Shown in pieces: positions 24,660 through 33,349 of a stretch of 64,000 nucleotides of DNA. The notes below the pieces were generated by a model. That model was not told where the DNA came from. It saw nothing but the letters and a program-made list of their open reading frames with translations, and ran no database searches. This DNA is from UKL13-3 sp040387195. Its GTDB lineage: Bacteria; Bacteroidota; Bacteroidia; UKL13-3. A program made the translations under genes and the position numbers. The DNA is taken from contig JAZKEF010000006.1 in NCBI GenBank assembly GCA_040387195.1, positions 1 to 64,000 of the forward strand. The letters are read 5' to 3'. The first letter of the stretch is position 1. Every line of letters starts with the position of its first letter.

Positions 24660-25739
24660 TTAAGCTGCTGCAATGCCGGCCGCTTTTAGGTGCGAAAGGT
24701 GAGAGCGGATAGCGCTGAATACTGTAGGGAATTCTTTATAAATAACACCAAACTCCGCGCAGGTTGCCATCACAATTTTATTGATTTCGGGATAATGTAC
24801 ATGTGAGATGCGGGGAAACAAATGATGTTCTACCTGGAAGTTTAATCCACCCAATAACCAGCTCATGCTTTTGCTTCTGGTGGCAAAATTTACGGTAGTA
24901 TTAATCTGGTGTTTTGCCCACTCTGTTTCAATTTTCATGGTATCGCTGGTAGGTGTAACAAACTCAGCTTCTTCAACCACATGAGCCAACTGGAATACGA
25001 TGGATATAACCACTCCTGCAGTAAATGCCATTACAAGGTACCCAACAATAGTAGGAACGATACCTACAAAAAAGAAAGGCATCACGATAAATAATCCCAC
25101 ATACAGGATTTTTGATAGCCAAAAATTAAAGTGTTCAGGCATATCCATTTTGCGCATCTTCGTGTGCTCAGCAATTTTACCCGAAAAATATTTGTTAAAG
25201 TCGTTTGAAAACACCCAAAACAGGTAGGTTAATCCATATAAAAACAAGCTGTAATATTGCTGAAAACGGTGAAACCAGTATCTGGGTTGTGTGCTGTGTA
25301 CACGGATAAACGGTTTAATATCGATATCGTCATCCAATCCTTCAACATTGGTATACGAGTGGTGATTGATATTGTGTTTTTGGCTCCACAGGTAAACATT
25401 TCCGCCCAGTACATTTAAACTGAAACCCATAAACTTGTTCACCCATTGTTTAGATGAATAACTGCCATGCGCACCATCATGCATTACGTTGAATCCGATT
25501 GCCGCAACATTTACCCCCATTACAATACATACCAAAATGGCCAGTAAATTCGATTCGGGTGTAAAAAACACCATCCAAAGGTAACTCACAACCAATGCAA
25601 CAGCCAGGATTATCGTCTTAGAATAAAGTTTATAATTACCTGTTTCCTTGATGCTTTTATCCTCAAAGTAAGCATTTACCCTCGCTTTAAGTGTATTGAA
25701 AAATTCGGGGTTGCTATTGTTGAATTTGATTTTTGACAT
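24660..25739 (-). CDS. Membrane fatty acid desaturase (acyl-CoA/front-end type)
   Basis: A 359-residue di-iron membrane enzyme from the ATG at 25739 (the TTG 24 nt earlier is rejected). The three His boxes are HDGAH (87-91), HNINHH (122-127) and QVEHH near the C-terminus. The Gln-x-x-His-His third box is typical of front-end (delta-5/delta-6-like, 'linoleoyl-CoA') desaturases. Four hydrophobic stretches lie near 41-60, 65-85, 160-180 and 220-255. It introduces a double bond into an acyl chain using O2 and an electron donor; the position is not predictable. No fused cytochrome b5 domain is present. It is transcribed alone. Confidence 0.9.
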   Translation of the reverse strand: MSKIKFNNSNPEFFNTLKARVNAYFEDKSIKETGNYKLYSKTIILAVALVVSYLWMVFFTPESNLLAILVCIVMGVNVAAIGFNVMHDGAHGSYSSKQWVNKFMGFSLNVLGGNVYLWSQKHNINHHSYTNVEGLDDDIDIKPFIRVHSTQPRYWFHRFQQYYSLFLYGLTYLFWVFSNDFNKYFSGKIAEHTKMRKMDMPEHFNFWLSKILYVGLFIVMPFFFVGIVPTIVGYLVMAFTAGVVISIVFQLAHVVEEAEFVTPTSDTMKIETEWAKHQINTTVNFATRSKSMSWLLGGLNFQVEHHLFPRISHVHYPEINKIVMATCAEFGVIYKEFPTVFSAIRSHLSHLKAAGIAAA

Positions 25740-25893
25740 GTAACAATTGTATTCGTTACGCAATGATAACGTTTAATTCACGATAGTCAACTGAATATCC
25801 TCCACAAGCACATGATTCATATCAGACCCGGGCATGACAATACTCTTAATATGAATACGTTAGCAGGAACCGCAGGCTTTGGCGGCTATTATG

Positions 25894-25920
25894 GTACTTT
25901 CATAAAAAAAAGTACATTCG
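25894..25920 (+). promoter_or_regulatory. Inverted repeat overlapping candidate -7 box of fhs
   Basis: The inverted repeat GTACTTT (25894-25900) / AAAGTAC (25909-25915) overlaps TACATTCG (25913-25920), a 7-of-8 match to TAnnTTTG ending 7 nt before the fhs ATG. An operator occluding the promoter is possible. Confidence 0.35.
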
Positions 25921-25927
25921 TAATACT

Positions 25928-27601
25928 ATGGTAACAGATATTGAAATTGCCCAAAAGGCCACCTTACAACCAATCCAACATATTGCAGCCAAATTAGGCA
26001 TCGCGGCAGATGATCTTATCCCTTATGGTAAATACAAAGCTAAACTTCCACTCACTTATATTGATGAAGCGAAAGTTCAGGAATGTAAATTAATCCTTGT
26101 TTCTGCCATAACACCTACTCCGGCAGGTGAGGGTAAAACAACAACTTCGGTTGGGCTGAATGAGGGACTCAACAGGATTGGCTTAAAATCAACAGTGGTA
26201 TTGCGGGAGCCCTCTTTAGGCCCTGTATTCGGTATGAAGGGTGGTGCCACAGGTGGAGGGTACTCCCAGGTAGTGCCAATGGAAGATATCAACCTCCATT
26301 TTACCGGTGATTTTGGGGCAGTTGAAAAGGCACATAACTTGCTTTCGGCATTAATTGAAAACCAGATCCAGGCTAAAGACCCGATTGTACAAATAGATCC
26401 GGGCAGTGTGGTGTGGAAAAGGGTAATGGATATGAATGACCGTGGACTGCGTAAAATTATTGTGGCGCTGGGAGGTAAAAGCAATGGTTACCCGCGCGAA
26501 ACCGGATTTGATATAACGGTAGCCTCGGAAGTGATGGCTATTTTATGTTTATCCAAAAACCTGATGGACTTAAAAGAGCGCCTGGGCAAGATATACATTG
26601 GGAAAACTACAGACGGAAAACCTGTTTTTGCAAAAGACCTGAAAGCCAATGGTGCAATGGCTGCCTTGTTGAAGGATGCCATTCAGCCCAACCTTGTTCA
26701 AACACTGGAGGGTAATCCTGCCATTATTCATGGCGGACCGTTTGCCAATATTGCTCAGGGAACAAACACGTTAATTGCCACCAAAACAGCTATGAGCCTT
26801 AGCGATTATGTGGTAACAGAAGCCGGTTTTGCTTTTGACCTTGGTGGTGAAAAATTTCTGGATATTAAATGCCGGATGGGTGGAATACAACCACGACTTG
26901 TGGTATTAGTTGCAACCATTCGTGCGCTTAAATCGCATGGCGGTGTAGCTAAGGATGACCTGAAACATGAGAATACAGAGGCCATGAAAAACGGGTTTGC
27001 CAACCTGGAGAAACATCTTGAAAATGTGGCTTCTTTCGGATTGAAAGCATTGGTTGCCATCAACCGTTTCCCAACCGACTCGCAGGTTGAAATTGATGCA
27101 TTGCTTGCCTTGTGCAGAGAAAAAAATATTGCCGTTTCATTAAGTGAAGTTTGGGCTAAAGGTGGTGAGGGTGCAGTAGATCTGGCCACACAAGCCAAAG
27201 CCATCATTGATGCAACAAACGTGACACCACTGCACCATGTATATGAACTTAACTGGCCTATTAAACAAAAAATAGAAGCCATTGCAACCAAAATATATGG
27301 AGCCGGTACGGTTGACTTTTTACATAAGGCACTTACGGATATTAAACGGATTGAAAAATTGGGGTATAGCGATTTGGCTGTATGTATGGCCAAAACACAA
27401 TACTCGTTTTCGGATGATGCAAAAAAAATAAACCGGCCGGAGGGTTTTGTTTTAACCATCAGGGAAGTGGAGCTGGCTGCAGGTGCCGGATTTATCATTC
27501 CGATGGCAGGTGAAATTATGCGCATGCCGGGATTGCCTAATAACCCTGCTGCAGAAAGTATTGATGTGGATGAGTTTGGAAATATTTCGGGATTGTTTTA
27601 G
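25928..27601 (+). CDS. fhs: Formate--tetrahydrofolate ligase
   Basis: A 557-residue enzyme making 10-formyl-THF from formate, ATP and THF in one-carbon metabolism. The P-loop TPTPAGEGKTTT is at about 63-74, followed by 'LREPSLGPVFGMKGGATGGGYSQVVPMEDINLHFTGD' pieces that define the family, then 'HGGPFANIAQGTN' and the C-terminal 'GAGFIIPMAGEIMRMPGLP'. Length and motifs are canonical. It is transcribed alone; its candidate promoter box lies only 7 nt before the ATG. Confidence 0.97.
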   Translation: MVTDIEIAQKATLQPIQHIAAKLGIAADDLIPYGKYKAKLPLTYIDEAKVQECKLILVSAITPTPAGEGKTTTSVGLNEGLNRIGLKSTVVLREPSLGPVFGMKGGATGGGYSQVVPMEDINLHFTGDFGAVEKAHNLLSALIENQIQAKDPIVQIDPGSVVWKRVMDMNDRGLRKIIVALGGKSNGYPRETGFDITVASEVMAILCLSKNLMDLKERLGKIYIGKTTDGKPVFAKDLKANGAMAALLKDAIQPNLVQTLEGNPAIIHGGPFANIAQGTNTLIATKTAMSLSDYVVTEAGFAFDLGGEKFLDIKCRMGGIQPRLVVLVATIRALKSHGGVAKDDLKHENTEAMKNGFANLEKHLENVASFGLKALVAINRFPTDSQVEIDALLALCREKNIAVSLSEVWAKGGEGAVDLATQAKAIIDATNVTPLHHVYELNWPIKQKIEAIATKIYGAGTVDFLHKALTDIKRIEKLGYSDLAVCMAKTQYSFSDDAKKINRPEGFVLTIREVELAAGAGFIIPMAGEIMRMPGLPNNPAAESIDVDEFGNISGLF

Positions 27602-27620
27602 CCTTTCGTTTTTGTAAACG

Positions 27621-27639
27621 TTCCGATAGTTATCAGGAC
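27621..27639. repeat. Small imperfect palindrome TTCCGATAGTTATCAGGAC
   Basis: An imperfect palindrome in the gap after fhs. It resembles short dispersed palindromes I have seen in Bacteroidota spacers; I found only this copy here. Confidence 0.3.
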
Positions 27640-27695
27640 GAAGATGAAAAGAAAGAGCATAAAGTATTTTAGCGTGTTAAGCATTAACTTTAAAC

Positions 27696-27730
27696 AACCC
27701 GTAACCCGCAATAAATAACTTGCAACTCTT
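27696..27730. repeat. Heptad repeat AACnnnn between fhs and the bestrophin gene
   Basis: Five consecutive units AACCCGT, AACCCGC, AATAAAT, AACTTGC, AACTCTT. The last overlaps the stop of the convergent bestrophin gene. The same kind of units occurs at 38641. Confidence 0.75.
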
Positions 27731-28568
27731 ACACCCGCTTGAAAATTTCTGCCGTGTTGTTGGATATGGTTAGCGCGATTTCATCCGTTGGTAAATCATT
27801 GGAATCTTCGCCAAACGGGTCTTCAATTTCCTCTGCAATAATTTCAAGACTCACCAATACATAAAATACAAAAGTAACAGCCGGAATAATAAGGTAACCG
27901 AACTCCCTGATAAATCCGAAAGGAATGGTCATCACATATACGAATATGAATTTTTTCAGAAACATGCTATAGGAATATGGAATTGGGGTTTTGCGGATAC
28001 GCTCGCAGGCACCGCATACATCAGCCATAGTATTCAGTTCGGTATTCAGAATGATAAGTTGGTCACCGGTTAGTTTTTGCTGCTTATACAATTCATTAAT
28101 GTATTTCAGTATATCATAGGCCACCGCATTCGGTTGATGGATGATATGGCTGTATGCTTCGTGCTTACTATCGCGTAAGTGCAGCTTTAATACTTCAGGG
28201 TACAATGCAATTAGACGCTGTAACTCATTGCGGGAAACAATATCATCAGCTGCAATCATAGCATTGAGTTTCATGGCCAGGTTGCGGCTGCTGTTTACAA
28301 GACTGCCCCATAACTTCCGTCCCTCCCACCAACGCTCATAAGCCGTATTGGTACGAAATACCAGCAACAGGGAAATAACCATACCCAGCAATGAGTGCAA
28401 TGCCGTGGTAGATTTATACCGTAAATCCCAGATTTCAATTTCAAGTACTGCAATACCTGTTGCGTATATGGCAACCAAAAACATTGATGGCAGCAATCTC
28501 CGGAATGTATCACTTTTGTGAAATTGAAATATGAGTTTGAACCAATCGTGGGTGTTATACTTAATCAT
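27729..28568 (-). CDS. Bestrophin family anion channel (UPF0187)
   Basis: A 279-residue inner-membrane protein with TM helices near 24-42, 58-75, 210-228 and 232-250. The characteristic bestrophin stretch 'LLVFRTNTAYERWWEGRKLWGSLVNSSRNLAM' follows TM2 (about 66-97), and the C-terminus has 'EEIEDPFGEDSNDLP', the acidic segment conserved in the family. Bacterial homologues form pentameric channels. The usual short helix before TM1 (DWFKLIFQFHKSDTFRR) is present. It is convergent with fhs. Confidence 0.92.
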   Translation of the reverse strand: MIKYNTHDWFKLIFQFHKSDTFRRLLPSMFLVAIYATGIAVLEIEIWDLRYKSTTALHSLLGMVISLLLVFRTNTAYERWWEGRKLWGSLVNSSRNLAMKLNAMIAADDIVSRNELQRLIALYPEVLKLHLRDSKHEAYSHIIHQPNAVAYDILKYINELYKQQKLTGDQLIILNTELNTMADVCGACERIRKTPIPYSYSMFLKKFIFVYVMTIPFGFIREFGYLIIPAVTFVFYVLVSLEIIAEEIEDPFGEDSNDLPTDEIALTISNNTAEIFKRV

Positions 28569-28714
28569 AGCAGGCTGCTAAAATACGAAATCTCCCGCTT
28601 CAAATCCCGTTTTGTTGAATGCGTGCAGATTCCACCTCTATTGAGAAACCGGAATACACACAACACTTTGTGGAAATTAACGCTACAGGATTTCGCCTTT
28701 CGCCCATATGGCAT

Positions 28715-28722
28715 TATATTTG
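28715..28722 (+). promoter_or_regulatory. Perfect -7 box TATATTTG upstream of the VWA/MORN gene
   Basis: TATATTTG matches TAnnTTTG exactly; a weak TTTC/TTCG lies near the expected -33. The transcription start would fall near 28726, after the in-frame ATG at 28708 but before the one at 28738, which supports the later start. Confidence 0.45.
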
Positions 28723-28737
28723 GCCCACCATACATTC

Positions 28738-29895
28738 ATGTTACAGCAATCACCTTTAGTATTTTTACTTCTTCTGATAACCGGCATACCCGGAGCTTTT
28801 TCGCAAACCTTTGAAATTGCGGACGGAGATACTATTAACCTGACTACAGCAACCGGGATCAAGCAGGGTTTTTGGCGTTACTTTTGGCCCAATGGCGATT
28901 TAAAGTATGAAGTGTTCTACGAAAACAACGAAAAGGAAGGTCTTGAAATCCGTTATTACGATGCTCAGGATTGTATTGAGTTTTCCAACACTTATGTAAA
29001 AGGAATGCTTGACGGGCCCGGAGTAACCTTTCATCCCAATTGTAGTACCAAGTGCGAAGAAATGTACCGTGGTGGAAAAAAACAGGGATATGAACGTTGC
29101 TATGACCAAAACGGGTTTATTCAAACCGAAGCTAATTTTGAAAAGGGGGAACTCAATGGTACTTATTCCCACTTTGACAAAAAGGGCTTTGTGACCTATG
29201 AATCCCCTACCAAAGAAACAACATTAAAATTCGACAAGTTTTTGAGCGGTGAATACAAGGTAAAAGATTCAACCGTGTTTAATGTATTTAAGCGCAACGA
29301 CAAATGGAAAAAAGTATTGCTTGTGGTTGATATGACCGGTAGCATGTTTCCATATGTAGGACAGTTACTGGTTTGGTATAAAATGAACTTTGAGTCGGAA
29401 AAAATACGGTATTATGCCTTATTTAATGACGGAGACAATATAGCCGACAACAAAAAACTGATTGGGAATACCGGAGGTGTGCATACCTATGATGCCAAAG
29501 ACTTTAAGAAATTTAAAAAAGACATTGAAGATGTGCGCAAGTTGGGTGAGGGTGGTGATGACCCTGAAAATGATATTGAAGCACTGATGCGCGCAATGGC
29601 GGAGCGCAGGGATTATGGTGACATTGTACTATTGGCAGATGACAGTGATATCCGCGATATCAAGTTATTGAAACGTATCAAAAAACCGGTACACATTATT
29701 TTATGCGGTACCAAACGGGGCATCAATCAGCAATACCTTCAACTGGCTTATTACACCAAAGGAAGTATCCATACCTCCGGTAATGATGTGTATATGAAAA
29801 ACCTAAAAAATGGAGACCAGATTGAGCTCGATAATGATCTCTTTGTATTTCAGAACGGAGAATTCGTGTGGCTTGATGCAAAAGACAACGATTAA
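28738..29895 (+). CDS. Secreted VWA-domain protein with MORN-like repeats
   Basis: A 385-residue protein from the ATG at 28738 (signal peptide FLLLLITGIPGAFSQ); an ATG ten codons earlier would precede the predicted transcription start. Residues about 25-160 carry toxin_YwqK/MORN-type repeats ('GFWRYFWPNGDLKYEVFYENNEKEGLEIRYYDAQ', 'GTYSHFDKKGFVTYE' type). Residues about 190-350 form a von Willebrand factor A domain with the metal-site motif DMTGS and 'DIVLLADDSDIRD', ending in 'VHIILCG'. VWA domains bind ligands through a divalent metal. The stop overlaps the convergent DUF4340 stop by 4 bp. Function unknown; probably an envelope binding protein. Confidence 0.75.
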   Translation: MLQQSPLVFLLLLITGIPGAFSQTFEIADGDTINLTTATGIKQGFWRYFWPNGDLKYEVFYENNEKEGLEIRYYDAQDCIEFSNTYVKGMLDGPGVTFHPNCSTKCEEMYRGGKKQGYERCYDQNGFIQTEANFEKGELNGTYSHFDKKGFVTYESPTKETTLKFDKFLSGEYKVKDSTVFNVFKRNDKWKKVLLVVDMTGSMFPYVGQLLVWYKMNFESEKIRYYALFNDGDNIADNKKLIGNTGGVHTYDAKDFKKFKKDIEDVRKLGEGGDDPENDIEALMRAMAERRDYGDIVLLADDSDIRDIKLLKRIKKPVHIILCGTKRGINQQYLQLAYYTKGSIHTSGNDVYMKNLKNGDQIELDNDLFVFQNGEFVWLDAKDND

Positions 29896-30914
29896 GGAAG
29901 CATCTGCTTTTTACCGGCAAAGTCTGATAATTTTTTTAGCACCTTACCAAAATTATACTCCTGCACATATACCACCTCTTTTTCTTCATTGATAAATCCG
30001 TAGAATTTCTCTGTATCATAAGGGAGCAACTTTCCATCAGCATCGTACAAAATTTTGGTGTGATCACCCACTGCTTTGTAATGTAACTGCAGTCTTATCT
30101 TTTCGTTGTTCTTTTTGGTAAGTTCAATAATGCAGTAAGGTTTGGTGTTGTGAATTGAATCAGCCGAACGGCCGCTTAACTCTTCATCATATCCTTCAAA
30201 AAACAGGTTACCGAAACTGGCCAGGTAATACCGGGCAAATTGAGGGTCTGTGGCAACAGTTTTATTGTTTACTGCATCCTTTACTTCAATAGATGCACCG
30301 TTCGTAATTTCAAATGACTGGCCGGGTTGGTGCGGATAGTTTACGGTAACTTTTGCAATTTCATTGTCGGGAACATTAAACACTTCTTTGCTTTTCCATT
30401 TGATCTGTAATGTATAAAAACGTGGCGTTAAGTATCCTACAAAACCATCAATATGCGTTACAAAGGGAGCAGACGAACCTTCAATCAGCATAAAAGTTCC
30501 CGACTGATCGGCCGACCCCGGACCAACATACACCGTTTTAATGTTTTTGTCGCCACTGTAGAACTCTGCCTTGATACCTTCAGTTGCAAGTGTGGCGATA
30601 ACTGAATTAAATTGCTTTTCGGAGATTGGATTGCGTACCGTAACATCATGCATGGTGGCCAGCAATAAATTTACCTTTACTATATCAGCCTTATATGTAT
30701 TGTCAACCATCCAGGTACCTTGTTCATTTTTAGCTACCGTAACAGAATGTCCCCTTTTATCAGCCAGGAAAAATTTGGTTACCGAAGCTGTATCCTTAAT
30801 GGCAAAATCCTTCAGTTCCGATTGTAAGGTTGTCCATGGCTTACGCACAAATACAAAATACACCGCAGCGCATACAACTACCAGTATCAACAATATTTTA
30901 AGATTTTTACTCAT
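29892..30914 (-). CDS. DUF4340 protein, fourth gene of the gld ABC operon
   Basis: A 340-residue protein with one N-terminal TM anchor (about 5-24, LKILLILVVVCAAVYFVFV) and a large periplasmic beta-rich domain. Its features ('LADKRGHSVTVAKNEQGTWMVDN..KAD...VNLLLATMHDV', 'VYVGPGSADQSGTFMLIEG') match DUF4340, a domain found beside GldG/ABC-2 type auxiliary proteins. It begins 9 bp after gldG in the same orientation. A likely role is as a periplasmic accessory of the Gld ABC complex; this is an inference from position. Confidence 0.8.
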   Translation of the reverse strand: MSKNLKILLILVVVCAAVYFVFVRKPWTTLQSELKDFAIKDTASVTKFFLADKRGHSVTVAKNEQGTWMVDNTYKADIVKVNLLLATMHDVTVRNPISEKQFNSVIATLATEGIKAEFYSGDKNIKTVYVGPGSADQSGTFMLIEGSSAPFVTHIDGFVGYLTPRFYTLQIKWKSKEVFNVPDNEIAKVTVNYPHQPGQSFEITNGASIEVKDAVNNKTVATDPQFARYYLASFGNLFFEGYDEELSGRSADSIHNTKPYCIIELTKKNNEKIRLQLHYKAVGDHTKILYDADGKLLPYDTEKFYGFINEEKEVVYVQEYNFGKVLKKLSDFAGKKQMLP

Positions 30915-30922
30915 ATTCTAAT

Positions 30923-32611
30923 TTACGAAGTGTATTTACGTTTACGAACAACCCCATTGATGAAACCAAACATCAGGACGAGGCCAATAGGTGCCACCAT
31001 ATTGATGATCTGCCACTGCAATTTTTCCTTTTTTACTTTTGCTTTATTGAGCAATCGCAGGGTAATCTCTTTGCCCCGTACTTCAATTAAGCCCGAGTCA
31101 TCACATAAATAATCGATGCAATTCAATACAAAACGCTTGTTGCCAAACTGCTGATTGGTATAGCGGTCATAACCCAACGGGAAAATCTCACCTGTTGATT
31201 TTTTCCGCTGGTTGCGAATAACGTCCCCATCCGAAATTACAATCATTTTGTTATGGTCGATTTTGCTTTTGTAGGGTAAAGCCGGATCTGTAGAAGCACC
31301 CATACGGTATTGAAAAACAGAGCTAAACTCCCCTTCCAGTAATACCGCCATTGGAGCACTTCCTTTGGTAAATAATGCAGGATCGGGATCCACCCGGGCC
31401 ATGTTCAAATCTACTCGGGACGGTGAGGGAACAGCTCTGGAATATGGAGAAGACCGGAGCAATACTGTTTTGCGGATTTTCTGACTGGCTGTGGTATCAA
31501 TGGTATTGGCAAACTGAAACCATACATGGTCAATATTTTTCACAATGGCATGGTTATCCATTGGTGCAGCAACCGGAAAAAATAACCATGGCAATAGTTT
31601 CTGTTGCGGAGTGCCATTTTTAACACTGCTTAAAATCGGAATGGGTTCACACTGCATATCCTGCACAAGGTTTGAATTAATGCGAACACCGTAGCGGAAC
31701 AATAAGTCATCCAATCTTAAATCATATCCTGCCGACATAAAATACGGTTCGCTGTTCAGACTATCCATATCGGCAATCTGTGAATCAATGAGCCAAAGGA
31801 TTTTACCGCCGTTCATTACATACTGATCGAGTTTAAACTTATCAAACTCGGAGAATGGCAATGTGGGCTTAGCAATTACGATGCCTGCATATTCGTTCAA
31901 TGTTTGCGGTGGAATCTGAGAAATCGGAATCCGCTTTACTTCATAATATTGTTCCAGTTCTTTATGTGCATCGGCAACATCCCACCTTTCCAACTCGCCA
32001 TGATCCTCCAAAAACGCAATCTTTTTGCCACTCTTTTCGGTAGCCTTGCGTAGTACATTGGCTATTTCATATTCGAGCAATTCAATCGAACTATTAATTA
32101 CATCTTCCGGATTTGCTCCGAATTGCCCCTTCAGTAGGTTCATAGAAAACTCGCGTCCTTTATAATAAAAAACAGCTCCGGGAACAATGATCTTTTGTGA
32201 CATTTCATCGTCTTTTTTGATCTGCACACTGGTGGGTTGTAGCCCTTTTGATGAAAGTTCTTCTACAATATCATTGGTCTTTTTATTATCTGCTTCTGCA
32301 AACGGATCAATAAATTCATACTGCAGATTTCCGTTGGAGTATATCCTGAACTCATCCAGCATTTCTTTGGAAGATTTACTCAGGCGTTTGAATCCTGAAG
32401 GGAAATCTCCTTCGAGGTATACTTTTACAAACATGATATCATCTACCTTAGAGGCAAGATTCTTACTCGCTGTCGATAGTGAGTATCGTTTTTCCTTGGT
32501 TAGATCGAACCTGAAAAAAATACCTGAAAATATAAGATTGACCAGTACCAGTAAAGCCAATACCAGCAACAATTCCATTATCGATTGTATTTTTAAACTT
32601 CTCTTTTTCAT
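30923..32611 (-). CDS. gldG: Gliding-type ABC transporter auxiliary protein GldG
   Basis: A 562-residue protein from the ATG at 32611; a GTG at 32626 would overlap gldF. It has an N-terminal TM (about 12-32, LLLVLALLVLVNLIFSGIFF), a large periplasmic ABC-type auxiliary domain ('DLTKEKRYSLSTASKNLASKVDD', 'IAFLEDHGELE.WDVADAHKELEQYYEV', 'AGIVIAKPTLPFSEFDKFKLDQYVMNGGKILWLID') and a C-terminal TM (about 535-553). In Flavobacterium GldG works with GldA and GldF and is needed for gliding. It directly follows gldF. Confidence 0.92.
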   Translation of the reverse strand: MKKRSLKIQSIMELLLVLALLVLVNLIFSGIFFRFDLTKEKRYSLSTASKNLASKVDDIMFVKVYLEGDFPSGFKRLSKSSKEMLDEFRIYSNGNLQYEFIDPFAEADNKKTNDIVEELSSKGLQPTSVQIKKDDEMSQKIIVPGAVFYYKGREFSMNLLKGQFGANPEDVINSSIELLEYEIANVLRKATEKSGKKIAFLEDHGELERWDVADAHKELEQYYEVKRIPISQIPPQTLNEYAGIVIAKPTLPFSEFDKFKLDQYVMNGGKILWLIDSQIADMDSLNSEPYFMSAGYDLRLDDLLFRYGVRINSNLVQDMQCEPIPILSSVKNGTPQQKLLPWLFFPVAAPMDNHAIVKNIDHVWFQFANTIDTTASQKIRKTVLLRSSPYSRAVPSPSRVDLNMARVDPDPALFTKGSAPMAVLLEGEFSSVFQYRMGASTDPALPYKSKIDHNKMIVISDGDVIRNQRKKSTGEIFPLGYDRYTNQQFGNKRFVLNCIDYLCDDSGLIEVRGKEITLRLLNKAKVKKEKLQWQIINMVAPIGLVLMFGFINGVVRKRKYTS

Positions 32612-32619
32612 ACTGCTGT

Positions 32620-33348
32620 TTACCACTTACGTGCGCTAAAAACGGTTTTAGTACCCCATATAAAGGCGGTGATAAAACTAAAAAAATAAACAAGGTCGCG
32701 GGAATCGATCACTCCCCGGCTGATAGAAATATAATGGGCATTGATACCTAAAGCGGCTACTACACTATCATAACTGCCCAATAAATTAAAGTTGGCCAGT
32801 AAATCAAAAATGCTGTAAAAACAATAACATAAAAACATGGATACGATAAAAGATACGATCTGGTTATCGGTAATGGCCGATGAAAAAATTCCGATCGCTA
32901 CAAAGCAGGACGCAAGCAGTAATAATCCTAGATAAGAACCCCATGTTGCACCAATATCCATATTTCCTTTGGTGGCCCCTAACTGGTAAATAGTATAAAA
33001 GTATATCAGTGTAGGAAGTATGGAAAAAATAACCAGCACAACTCCTGCAATATATTTTCCCATGATGATCTGCATATCGCTTAAGGGTTTGGTGGTGATA
33101 ATTTCAATGGTACCGCTTTTTTTCTCCTCACTGAATGAACGCATGGTAATAGCAGAAATAAGAAAGATAAAAACCATAGGAGCCATACTGAACAATGTAT
33201 CCATATTTGCATAACCCATGTCAAACACATTGTATTCGGGCAATACCCACATGAACAAACCAATGGCCACTAAAAACACAATCATCACCACATAGGCGAT
33301 GAGTGAACTTAAAAAACTTCGTATTTCTTTTTTGAGAATAGAGTACAT
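32620..33348 (-). CDS. gldF: Gliding-type ABC transporter permease GldF
   Basis: A 242-residue ABC-2 permease with six TM helices. It opens 'MYSILKKEIRSFLSSLIAYVV' and carries the conserved cytosolic loop 'MRSFSEEKKSGTIEIITTKPLSDMQIIMGKY'. It forms the membrane channel for the ATPase GldA. It starts 1 bp after the gldA stop and is followed after 8 bp by gldG, so the three are one transcript. Confidence 0.93.
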   Translation of the reverse strand: MYSILKKEIRSFLSSLIAYVVMIVFLVAIGLFMWVLPEYNVFDMGYANMDTLFSMAPMVFIFLISAITMRSFSEEKKSGTIEIITTKPLSDMQIIMGKYIAGVVLVIFSILPTLIYFYTIYQLGATKGNMDIGATWGSYLGLLLLASCFVAIGIFSSAITDNQIVSFIVSMFLCYCFYSIFDLLANFNLLGSYDSVVAALGINAHYISISRGVIDSRDLVYFFSFITAFIWGTKTVFSARKW

Positions 33349-33349
33349 G

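Noticed and set aside
28708..28737. Upstream ATG of the VWA/MORN gene
   Set aside because: A perfect -7 box at 28715-28722 would place the transcript start after it, and the signal peptide is better from 28738.
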